Assembly: GCA_035487355.1 (NCBI GenBank)
Contig: DATHMF010000017.1
Span: 24,299-88,298, forward strand
Direction of reading: 5' to 3'
From: Terriglobales bacterium
GTDB taxonomy: Bacteria; Acidobacteriota; Terriglobia; Terriglobales; Acidobacteriaceae
DNA: 64,000 nucleotides
Positions 16,342 to 24,598 of this stretch are shown one piece after another. Positions within the stretch are counted from its first letter, which is position 1. The number at the start of each line of letters is the position of its first letter. A program made the translations under genes and the position numbers. The notes below the pieces were generated by a model that was not told the origin of the DNA, did no database searches, and saw only the letters and a program-made list of their open reading frames with translations.

Positions 16342-17966
16342 ACGGAAATTTGGAAACCCGCAACCATCGGAATATGTTTTGGCGCAATGCATTTCTTGCT
16401 GCGCTCATCATTAACGCGGTACTCATTGCGGGCCTAGCTGGGCTGTGGTGGCATTCTCATCTAGCGCACCAGACCAACACTGCGGAGGCGCAGGCTGCAT
16501 CAACGCCCCCGGTGGGCGCTTCAGAAGCAGGCAACACAGCGGCGGAAGGCCCAACTCCCGCCTCAGAGCAAGCGCCACTCGCGTTGGTACAGCTTACGCC
16601 GCAGCGTATGCAAAGCATCGGCATAAAGTTCGGGACGGTTGAATACAAGAACGTAAGCGACGAAATTCGAGCAACCGGAAATGTTGAGATAGATGAGAGA
16701 AGACTCTCTTATGTTCAGACGCGTTTCCCAGGATGGGTCCACAAAGTCTATGCCGATGCGACTTACCAATATGTTCGCAAAGGGCAGCCGCTCTTCACGA
16801 TTTACAGTCCCGACCTGGTCACAACCGAACAGGAGTATTTACTGGCCCGGCAAAATCAGCAGAAACTCGAAAACAGCCAGATCGGAGAAGTTTCCAGTGG
16901 GGCCGCATCTCTCGTGAGTGCTGCACGAGAGCGGCTGGCGCAATGGGAGGTGCCGGAAAGCGAGATTTCGAAACTTGAAACCACCGGCAAGGTCATTACT
17001 GACCTTACATTTAATTCTCCTGCCTCCGGATACATTACCGAAAAAAATGTGTTGCCCAACATGTATGTACAGCCTGAAACGAAGTTGTACACGGTGGCCG
17101 ACCTTTCCACGGTTTGGGTGTATGCCCAGGTCTTTCAAAATGATGTAGGCAAAATCCGGCCGGGCGAGCAGGCCCAGATCACTGTGGATGCATATCCGGG
17201 AAAAACGTTCAGCGGACATCTTGACCAAATCCTGCCGCAAGTGGATATGGCAACTCGCACTGTGCGCGTCCGCTTTTCGCTGGCCAATCCAGAGCTCAAT
17301 CTGAAACCGGGCATGTATGTGAACGTCACGCTCAAGACTTCTATAGGAAAGCAGCTTGTTGTTCCTGCATCTGCCGTCTTCCAATCTGGCACAAAACAGG
17401 TTGTCTTTGTGGATCAGGGCGAAGGGAAGCTGGAGCCACGTGAGGTGCAAACCGGCGCCCGCGTGGGCGACCAATTCGTTGTCGTCGCAGGATTGAAAGC
17501 CAAAGAGACGATTGTCATCTCGCCCAACTTCCTGATTGACTCTGAAAGCCAGTTGCAGGCCGCAACCGGAGCATTCGTGCCTCCGCCGCCAGGGGCTGGT
17601 GGCGCTGCCGCGATGAACTCGAACGGGGCAGAGCAGAATCCCCCTCAGGCAAACATTCAACTGACTACGGACCCATCGCCTCCGCATAAAGGCAGCAATG
17701 TCTTCCGGGTGAAACTGACAAATAAGGATGGCTCACCCGTCACGGGAGCCCAGGTCACAGTTATTTTCTACATGCCTGCAATGCCCGCAATGGGAATGGC
17801 CGCAATGAAGACGTCGGTCAATTGCTCTGAAAGTGGCGGAGGCATTTATGAAGGCAAAGGCGATCTTGGTTCCGGAGGCACCTGGCAGGTCACGCTGATC
17901 GCGCATAAAAACGGCGAAACCATTGCAACCAGCCAGTTCACCCTGAATGCCGAAGGAGGAATGTAA
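16338..17966 (+). CDS. cusB: RND efflux periplasmic adaptor, CusB family, with C-terminal YtkA/FixH-like domain
   Basis: A 542-residue membrane-fusion protein joining the inner-membrane pump to the outer-membrane channel. An N-terminal membrane anchor (LAALIINAVLIAGLAGLWW) is followed by the barrel-sandwich/lipoyl halves around a helical hairpin (about 120-230; VQTRFPGWVHKVY, YITEKNVLPNMYV). Beta-barrel and membrane-proximal parts run to about residue 400. After a Pro/Gly-rich linker (PPPPGAGGAAAMN) the last ~100 residues form a YtkA/FixH-like domain with a Met-rich segment (MPAMPAMGMAAMK) that could bind Cu or Ag. This C-terminal module is extra relative to E. coli CusB. AAGGAGG near its end serves the next gene. 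Confidence 0.93.
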   Translation: MNGNLETRNHRNMFWRNAFLAALIINAVLIAGLAGLWWHSHLAHQTNTAEAQAASTPPVGASEAGNTAAEGPTPASEQAPLALVQLTPQRMQSIGIKFGTVEYKNVSDEIRATGNVEIDERRLSYVQTRFPGWVHKVYADATYQYVRKGQPLFTIYSPDLVTTEQEYLLARQNQQKLENSQIGEVSSGAASLVSAARERLAQWEVPESEISKLETTGKVITDLTFNSPASGYITEKNVLPNMYVQPETKLYTVADLSTVWVYAQVFQNDVGKIRPGEQAQITVDAYPGKTFSGHLDQILPQVDMATRTVRVRFSLANPELNLKPGMYVNVTLKTSIGKQLVVPASAVFQSGTKQVVFVDQGEGKLEPREVQTGARVGDQFVVVAGLKAKETIVISPNFLIDSESQLQAATGAFVPPPPGAGGAAAMNSNGAEQNPPQANIQLTTDPSPPHKGSNVFRVKLTNKDGSPVTGAQVTVIFYMPAMPAMGMAAMKTSVNCSESGGGIYEGKGDLGSGGTWQVTLIAHKNGETIATSQFTLNAEGGM

Positions 17967-17968
17967 CC

Positions 17969-20900
17969 ATGATCTCTCGCGTCATTGAGTGGTGTGCAAG
18001 AAACAGATTCTTGGTATTCACCTGTGTCCTCTTGCTGGTCATGGCCGGCATCTGGTCGCTGCGGCAAGTGCCTCTGGATGCTCTGCCTGATATTTCTGAC
18101 ACTCAGGTCATCCTGCACACGCGATGGGAAGGCCAGCCTCCCAACATCATCGAGGACCAGGTCACGTACCCGATTGTCACGGCATTACTGGCAGCGCCAC
18201 GCGTGAAGGCGGTGCGCGCCCAGACCATGTTTGGCGACTCTTACGTTTTCGTGGTCTTTGAAGATGGCACGGACCTCTACTGGGCGCGCTCTCGCGTCCT
18301 GGAATATCTGCAGCAGATTCGCGGACGCTTGCCGGCAAACGTGAATCCCGTGATCGGCCCGGACGCCACCGGCGCAGGCTGGGTCTTCGAATACGCGCTT
18401 GTAGACCGCAGCCATCAACGCAGTCTGGCCGACCTTCGCAGCCTGCAGGAGTGGCAGCTTCGTTATCAGCTTGAAACTGTTCCGGGCGTTGCCGAAATCG
18501 CTACCATTGGCGGATTCGTGAAGCAGTACCAGGTCAGGCTCGATCCCAACAAATTACTCGCCTATGGGGTTTCGCTCTCGCAGGTGATTGACCAGGTGAA
18601 GAGCAGCACCAACGAAGTTGGCGGGCGGGTCCTCGAACTCAGCGGAACGCAGTACATGGTTCGTGGTTTGGGCTATTTCCATTCGCTTGCCGATTTAGAA
18701 AACGTCCCTATCAGCAGCAAGAATGGTACGCCTGTGCTGGTCAAGGATTTAGGATCCGTCTCCTTCGGACCGGATATACGCGATGGGGTGGCCGAATGGA
18801 ACGGTGAAGGTGAAACCGTGGGCGGCATCGTGGTGATGCGCGACGGCATGAATGCCTTGAATGTGATCAACGGCATCAAACAAAAGCTGCAGCAAATCAA
18901 AGGCTCTCTGCCCCCAGGTGTCGAAGTCGTCCCCGCCTATGACCGCTCAGGATTGATTGAGGATTCCATCCGCACTTTGCAACGCGACCTGCTGGAAGAA
19001 GCCGTGATCGTGAGCCTGGTGTGTATTGCATTTCTCTTTCATTTCCGCTCCGCGCTCATTCCTATTATCACGCTCCCGCTTGCTGTTTCCATGGCGTTCA
19101 TTCCCATGTATTTCCTCCACGTCACCTCCAACATCATGTCACTGGGAGGCCTGGCGCTGGCCATCGGTGTACTCATTGATGCGGCCATCGTCATGGTGGA
19201 GAACGGCCACCGGCACCTCTCCGAGCATCCCGCGAATGGCCCGGCGATGCCCGAAGCCGAGCGCCGCCGTGTTCTGATTCACGCCGCCAAACAAGTTGGG
19301 CCGCCGTTATTTTTCTCGCTCTTGATCATTGTGCTGTCATTTCTCCCGGTTTTCCTGCTGGAGGCGCAGGAAGGCCGCATGTTTCGTCCGCTGGCCTGGA
19401 CGAAAACTCTGGCCGTCGGTTTCTCTTCCTTGCTGGCGGTTACCCTGGTGCCCATCCTCATGGTGATGTGGATTCGTGGCAAACTGAAACCCGAATCACA
19501 AAACCCATTGGCCCGCATCTCCCAGGCAATCTATCTGCCCGTACTGCAATTTTGCCTGAAGTATCGCAAAACCACTTTGCTGTTGAATTTGTTGTTCCTA
19601 GTGTTAACTTTCCCTCTGGCGCTGAAACTCGGCAGCCAGTTCATGCCGCCGCTCTACGAAGGATCGTCATTGTACATGCCTACCTCGCTCCCCGGCATTG
19701 GCATGACCCAGGCCACTGCATTGTTGCAGGAGCAAGACCGCATCATTCGTTCATTCCCCGAGGTCCAGTCTGTTTTCGGCGTAGTGGGCCGCTCCGACAG
19801 CTCCACCGACAATGCTCCTCTCGACATGTATGACACCACCGTCGTACTCAAACCCCGCGGGCAATGGCGGCCGGGCATGACCTACGAAAAACTGCTTCAA
19901 GAGATGGACCAGAAACTGCAATTTCCCGGTCTCTCGAATACCTGGACCATGCCGATTGAAAATCGTCTGGATATGGAGCTGACCGGAATCAAAACTCCAG
20001 TAGGGATGAAAATCCAGGGCCCCACGGTCGAAGGCATCCAGCAGGTGGGCGCGCAGGTTGAGCAGATACTTTCCTCCGATCCCAAGGCGCGCGCGGTTTT
20101 CGCCGAACGCGTCTCGCAGGGCTTTTACATCAACGTTGAAGTCAACCGCCCCGAGGCTGCACGTTACGGTTTGACCATTCAAGACGTGCAGCTTGCGGTC
20201 ACCTCCGGGATAGGGGGCGAAAACATCGCGGAGAATGTTGAAGGGCGAGAGCGTTATCCCATCAATGTTCGCTACGAACGGGACTTCCGTGACGACGTGG
20301 ATTCTCTGCGCCGGGTCCTGATCGCAACTCCCGCGGGTGCGCAGATTCCTATCGCGCAGGTCGCTAAAATTTCATTCTCTCGCGGGCCGGCTATGATTCG
20401 CGATGAAGACGGCCAGCTTACCGGCTACGTCTATCTCGACCTCAATACCAAAGATTATGGCGGCTTTGTTGATGAAGCTGCCAAACTGCTCAACGCGAAG
20501 CTTAAGCTTCCCGCCGGATACACCTACCAATGGTCCGGTGAATATCAATTTGAGTTGCGCGCGCGCGAACGCCTGAAACTCATTCTGCCCGTTGTGTTCT
20601 GCGCCATCTTCCTGTTGCTTTACATGATCTTTCACTCCGTGACCGAGACCTTGGTGCTGCTCTTTCCTACGGTTTACGCAGCCAGTGGTGGGCTGCTGCT
20701 GCAATGGATCCTAGGGTACAACTTCAGTGTCGCCGTCTGGGTCGGCTATATCGCGCTGTTCGGCATCGCTGTGGAAACTGGAGTGGTCATGGTGGTGTAT
20801 CTGCACGAGGCGCTTGATCAACGGCTGGCTTCAGGCCGCCCGCTCACCCGCAAAGATATAGAAGAGGCCGCGATTCATGGGGCCGTGCGGCGCCTGAGGC

Positions 20901-21151
20901 CCAAGCTGATGACTGTGACCGCCGTTCTCGCCAGCCTGGTTCCGATCCTGTGGGAGAGCGGAGTCGGTTCCGACGTGATGAAGCCCATCGCAGCGCCGAT
21001 CGTCGGAGGCATGATTACTTCCACGGTCCACGTGCTCATCCTTGTCCCGGTTTTCTTTGTGATGATGAAGGAGCGCGCGCTCAGGCGGCACGATCTGCGT
21101 GCGCAGCAGGAATTACCAGCGGTTGAATGGAACGAAGGAGAAGTGCAATGA
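17969..21151 (+). CDS. cusA: Heavy-metal efflux RND transporter, CusA/CzcA family
   Basis: A 1060-residue inner-membrane proton antiporter that pumps metal ions from periplasm or cytosol into the channel. Twelve membrane segments with two large periplasmic loops are visible. The TM4 proton-relay motif reads AIGVLIDAAIVMVENGHRH, closer to CusA (Cu/Ag) than to CzcA (DFGMMVDGAVVMVEN). Loop residues (GSSLYMP, NRLDMELTGIKTPVGMKI, QWRPGMTYEKL) match the CusA-type porter domain and retain Met residues where the CusA metal site lies. It starts 2 bp after the cusB stop with AAGGAGG upstream. Cu(I)/Ag(I) is the most likely substrate, by family inference. Confidence 0.95.
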   Translation: MISRVIEWCARNRFLVFTCVLLLVMAGIWSLRQVPLDALPDISDTQVILHTRWEGQPPNIIEDQVTYPIVTALLAAPRVKAVRAQTMFGDSYVFVVFEDGTDLYWARSRVLEYLQQIRGRLPANVNPVIGPDATGAGWVFEYALVDRSHQRSLADLRSLQEWQLRYQLETVPGVAEIATIGGFVKQYQVRLDPNKLLAYGVSLSQVIDQVKSSTNEVGGRVLELSGTQYMVRGLGYFHSLADLENVPISSKNGTPVLVKDLGSVSFGPDIRDGVAEWNGEGETVGGIVVMRDGMNALNVINGIKQKLQQIKGSLPPGVEVVPAYDRSGLIEDSIRTLQRDLLEEAVIVSLVCIAFLFHFRSALIPIITLPLAVSMAFIPMYFLHVTSNIMSLGGLALAIGVLIDAAIVMVENGHRHLSEHPANGPAMPEAERRRVLIHAAKQVGPPLFFSLLIIVLSFLPVFLLEAQEGRMFRPLAWTKTLAVGFSSLLAVTLVPILMVMWIRGKLKPESQNPLARISQAIYLPVLQFCLKYRKTTLLLNLLFLVLTFPLALKLGSQFMPPLYEGSSLYMPTSLPGIGMTQATALLQEQDRIIRSFPEVQSVFGVVGRSDSSTDNAPLDMYDTTVVLKPRGQWRPGMTYEKLLQEMDQKLQFPGLSNTWTMPIENRLDMELTGIKTPVGMKIQGPTVEGIQQVGAQVEQILSSDPKARAVFAERVSQGFYINVEVNRPEAARYGLTIQDVQLAVTSGIGGENIAENVEGRERYPINVRYERDFRDDVDSLRRVLIATPAGAQIPIAQVAKISFSRGPAMIRDEDGQLTGYVYLDLNTKDYGGFVDEAAKLLNAKLKLPAGYTYQWSGEYQFELRARERLKLILPVVFCAIFLLLYMIFHSVTETLVLLFPTVYAASGGLLLQWILGYNFSVAVWVGYIALFGIAVETGVVMVVYLHEALDQRLASGRPLTRKDIEEAAIHGAVRRLRPKLMTVTAVLASLVPILWESGVGSDVMKPIAAPIVGGMITSTVHVLILVPVFFVMMKERALRRHDLRAQQELPAVEWNEGEVQ

Positions 21152-21320
21152 AACAGGACGTTGCGGCTTACGCCTTCCTTATGTTAGGTTATGAATCATG
21201 AGTTTTACCGCACAGAAGAACGCAAACGCTTGTTGCGCCTGTATGTGTTACGCACACGACTCTTCTGGCGCGAGGGATTGCAGGGCTGGCAAGTAAATCA
21301 ATAGCAAGCACCTGATTCAT

Positions 21321-21364
21321 ACCCACCGTCAGAAGATGATCTGGCTGGTGGGTTTTGTATTTTT
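21321..21364 (+). terminator. Rho-independent terminator of the cus-type operon
   Basis: ACCCACC (21321-21327) pairs with GGTGGGT (21347-21353), with an inner CAG/CTG pair, followed by the T-rich tract TTTTGTATTTTT. It ends two bases before the tRNA-Cys gene, so readthrough of the efflux operon into the tRNA is blocked. Confidence 0.8.
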
Positions 21365-21366
21365 GG

Positions 21367-21443
21367 GCACGGGTGGCGAAGTGGCTTAACGCGGCGGCCT
21401 GCAAAGCCGTTATACATGGGTTCGACTCCCATCCCGTGCTCCA
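21367..21443 (+). tRNA. tRNA-Cys (anticodon GCA)
   Basis: The acceptor stem GCACGGG pairs with CCCGTGC at the 3' end. The D-stem is GCG/CGC, and the anticodon stem GCGGC/GCCGT encloses loop CTGCAAA with anticodon GCA. The T-arm is ATGGG-TTCGACT-CCCAT. The discriminator is U73, the known identity base for cysteine, and CCA is encoded. All cloverleaf parts are present. Confidence 0.96.
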
Positions 21444-21639
21444 TAGATTTCGAGATGGAAAAGGGATATCACAGAGACAGAGAATTGAATCATCGAGTCA
21501 TTGAGTCATTTGCAAATTGGGTAATCGGGTAATTGTGTAATTGAAAATCGTCTAAAGCTCGTTTATGTCAATTGAATTGCACAATTACGCAGTTACTCAA
21601 TTTTCTCTGTGGTGATTTCTAAATCCGCGGCGAAAAAAA

Positions 21640-22146
21640 CTACTTCTTAGAAGAGTTGCTCTCGCAAATGGCCCGCACAATTTTCGGCGTGATACACCAC
21701 TCCAGGGTGCCGCCTTTGGAGTCGGCGTCCACTTTGGCGACTGCCCCTTTTTTAAGGTCCACTTGTGACGGCGAGCGCCGTCCAATGAGCCTTCCCAGAA
21801 ACTCGCTCAAATTAGGATTATGTCCAACCACCATAATCGCTTCATACTCGGCATATTTCTGCAGCAACTCATAGAACTCTTCCACTCCTGCTCCAGGCTT
21901 CAAACTGGGGCTCAGTTGTAGCTTGCCTTCATATCCAAGTTCATTGGAAACCAGCGCCGCGGTTTGCGCGGCCCGCTTCAAAGGGCTGGAGATCGTCAGA
22001 TCCACGTGAACATTCATGGAAGCCAGCGCCCGTCCGATCATGCTGCATTGCTCAATGCCTTCTTTGTCCAGGGCCCGTTTTTCATCTTTCTTAGGATCGG
22101 TTTTGTGTTCGCCCGCGCTGGCATGCCGCAGAAAATAAATAATCAT
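21640..22146 (-). CDS. sixA: Phosphohistidine phosphatase SixA
   Basis: A 168-residue cytosolic histidine phosphatase of the RHG superfamily that dephosphorylates phosphohistidine on phosphotransfer proteins. The RHG-type catalytic motif is YFLRHASAG at residues 4-12. The second conserved Arg is in SSPLKRAAQTA and the second catalytic His in VVGHNPNLSEF. Length matches SixA. Its ATG overlaps the ppk1 stop in an ATGA junction, so the two are one transcription unit. Pairing a phosphohistidine phosphatase with Ppk1, which works through a phosphohistidine intermediate, is suggestive of functional linkage. Confidence 0.93.
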   Translation of the reverse strand: MIIYFLRHASAGEHKTDPKKDEKRALDKEGIEQCSMIGRALASMNVHVDLTISSPLKRAAQTAALVSNELGYEGKLQLSPSLKPGAGVEEFYELLQKYAEYEAIMVVGHNPNLSEFLGRLIGRRSPSQVDLKKGAVAKVDADSKGGTLEWCITPKIVRAICESNSSKK

Positions 22147-24365
22147 CTAGTGGCAGCCTTTCCTGAAGATAAAGAGGCCCCGCCACCGCGCTCGCTCTTC
22201 GCCGCAGCCTGCTTGACAGGGGCGCGGCTGCTTTCACGTTGCACTGGTTTTTGTGTGGCTTGCTTGCCCTCCGCCAGCGCGATCAGGAACTCCTGTGCAT
22301 TGAGTTTTCCCGTCCTGCCGAGAACGCCGTTCAACAAAGTGCTCTTGCGCGATTTTTTGCGGCTTCCCTGGATGGGAACATAATCTCCATCGGGCAACAG
22401 TATTCTGCTCTTCACACGGTCTTCCAGGTAGACTTCCAATATCTCGTGCAGCACTCGTTGCCGCAGCATGGCATCTTTCAGGGGAAACAGCACTTCCACG
22501 CGCCCATACAGATTGCGTGGCATCCAGTCGGCGCTGCCCAGGTAGATTTCCTCATCGCCTCCGTTAGCGAAGCAGTAGATGCGGCTATGCTCGAGGAACC
22601 GGCCCACAATGCTGCGCACGCGGATTCGGTCGCTCACGCCCCGCACTCCCGGTTTCAGCGCGCACCGGCCGCGCACGATCAGGTCAATTTCCACGCCTGC
22701 CTGCGAAGCGCGATAGAGCGCCTGAATGATGGTTTTATCCATCAGACCGTTCATCTTGGCGATAATGCGCGCCGGCCGCCCCTGGCGGGCGTGCTCTGCC
22801 TCGCGGGCAATGAGGTTGAGTGAGCCTTGCGCAAAATCCAGCGGAGCAACCATCAAGGGTGAATAGTTGGGGCGCTCAGCGTAGGCAGTCAGGAAGCTGA
22901 AGACGCCGTGCATGGCGGAGGTGATATCTTCATCGGCGGTGAGCAAACTCAAATCGGTGTAGAGGCGCGCCGTGGACGAGTTGTAATTGCCCGTACCCAA
23001 GTGCCCGTAGCGCCGCGTGATGCCATCCGGATCGCGTCGCGCCACCAGTGCCAGCTTGCAATGTGTCTTGAGCCCCACCAGTCCGTGAAAAACCTGCACG
23101 CCTGCGTCTTCCAGGCTGCGCGCCCAGCGGATATTGGAAGCTTCGTCGAAGCGCGCTTTCACTTCGACTACGACGGTGACCTCTTTCTTCGCGGCGGCTT
23201 CCATCAACGCAAGTACGATGGGTGAATCTTCGCTGGTGCGATAAAGGGTCTGCTTGATGGAAAGCACGTCCGGGTCTTCGGCGGCGGTTTCAATGAATGA
23301 GACCACTCCGTGGAAGCTGTCAAAAGGATGGTGCAGCAAGATGTCGTGCTGCCGCAGCTCCTGAAAAATGTCGCTCGACTTGGCGTTGAGATGAAGTTCG
23401 CGCGGCACATATGACTTGAACTTCAGGTCTGGCCGGTTCGATTGCTCGTAAATGTTGAACAAGCGCGAGAGGTTCACCGGTCCATCGGTGCGGAAGATCT
23501 GCCAGGGATCGAGGTCGAAGTTAGTTTGCAGGCGGTCAATGATCTCGGGATCGGCGTCCGCGTCAATTTCCATACGCACCGCTGCGCCCTTACGGCGGTT
23601 GTGCAGTTCGGTCCGCACTGATTCCAGCAGATTGCGCGAATCTTCTTCCTGCAGATACAGGTTGCTGTTGCGGGTCACGCGAAACGCCGCGGCGGAAATA
23701 ATGTCATAGCCGCGGTACATCTTGGTTGCGTACCACGCCACCAGGTCGGCAAGAAATACGAAGTCGTTGGAGTCGCCGTTGGGCAGGTGAATCAGCCGTG
23801 GCAAGGCCCGCGGCACCGTGACCACTCCGGTGTAGGTCGCCGAAGCGCGCCGCCGTCTCTTCAGCAGGAACGCCAGGCAGAGCGCCTTGTTGATGACGCG
23901 GGGAAAGGGATGCGCCGGATCAATCGTGACCGGCGTCAGCAGCGGATCAAGTTCACGCTCGCAGTATTCTTCAACATAGGCCCGCGCTTTGGGTGTCAGT
24001 TCAGGCAATCCCAGCACGCGAATTCCTTCGCGCGCCAGCGCCGGAAGCAGTTTTACATTCCAGCATTCATGCTGGCGGCGGGCAAATTCCTGGGTCTCTT
24101 TCGCGATCAGGTCGCGCTCTGCCGTTGGACTCAGTCCATCCAGTCCCGGATCGGTGTAACCATCTTCTATACGTTGCAGCAGTCCGGCGACGCGGACTTC
24201 AAAGAACTCATCCAGGTTGCTGGCCGTAATGGCTAGAAATTTGACGCGTTCCAGGAGGGGATTGCTCTCGTCCTCGGCCTCTTCCAGCACACGGCGATTG
24301 AAGCGCAGCCACGAGGCTTCTGCGTTGAGGTAATAGTTAGGACTTTCGAGAGACGCGCGCTTCAT
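22143..24365 (-). CDS. ppk1: Polyphosphate kinase 1
   Basis: A 740-residue enzyme that polymerises the gamma phosphate of ATP into polyphosphate through an autophosphorylated His. The N, head, and two C-terminal PLD-like domains are in order. RFNRRVLEEAEDESNPLLER starts the N domain. YGHLGTGNYNSSTARLYTD holds the catalytic His region, and HSRIYCFANGGDEEIYLGSADWM holds the second HKD-like His. An extra Lys/Ala/Ser-rich tail of about 45 residues follows the core. It is translationally coupled to sixA downstream. The 233-bp upstream gap shows no clear promoter motif or Pho box. Confidence 0.96.
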   Translation of the reverse strand: MKRASLESPNYYLNAEASWLRFNRRVLEEAEDESNPLLERVKFLAITASNLDEFFEVRVAGLLQRIEDGYTDPGLDGLSPTAERDLIAKETQEFARRQHECWNVKLLPALAREGIRVLGLPELTPKARAYVEEYCERELDPLLTPVTIDPAHPFPRVINKALCLAFLLKRRRRASATYTGVVTVPRALPRLIHLPNGDSNDFVFLADLVAWYATKMYRGYDIISAAAFRVTRNSNLYLQEEDSRNLLESVRTELHNRRKGAAVRMEIDADADPEIIDRLQTNFDLDPWQIFRTDGPVNLSRLFNIYEQSNRPDLKFKSYVPRELHLNAKSSDIFQELRQHDILLHHPFDSFHGVVSFIETAAEDPDVLSIKQTLYRTSEDSPIVLALMEAAAKKEVTVVVEVKARFDEASNIRWARSLEDAGVQVFHGLVGLKTHCKLALVARRDPDGITRRYGHLGTGNYNSSTARLYTDLSLLTADEDITSAMHGVFSFLTAYAERPNYSPLMVAPLDFAQGSLNLIAREAEHARQGRPARIIAKMNGLMDKTIIQALYRASQAGVEIDLIVRGRCALKPGVRGVSDRIRVRSIVGRFLEHSRIYCFANGGDEEIYLGSADWMPRNLYGRVEVLFPLKDAMLRQRVLHEILEVYLEDRVKSRILLPDGDYVPIQGSRKKSRKSTLLNGVLGRTGKLNAQEFLIALAEGKQATQKPVQRESSRAPVKQAAAKSERGGGASLSSGKAATR

Positions 24366-24598
24366 GTGGCTGGGTCACGACCCGATGATAGGGTCTAAAT
24401 GTTAGAGGAGTATTAAATCCGCTCCCCTTTACTCTAGCAGAAAATCAGAGGTTCTGACCGCCTGAAGCCGTGCCGGGAAGAAGGCGCGCCGGTTTATCTA
24501 TTGAAAATAAATGACTTACCTTGCATTATGAGCACGGCAACACTTTCCCCAGATCAACTTGAAAAACTTGGTTATTTGAGGGGAATTCAAGATGAGCT

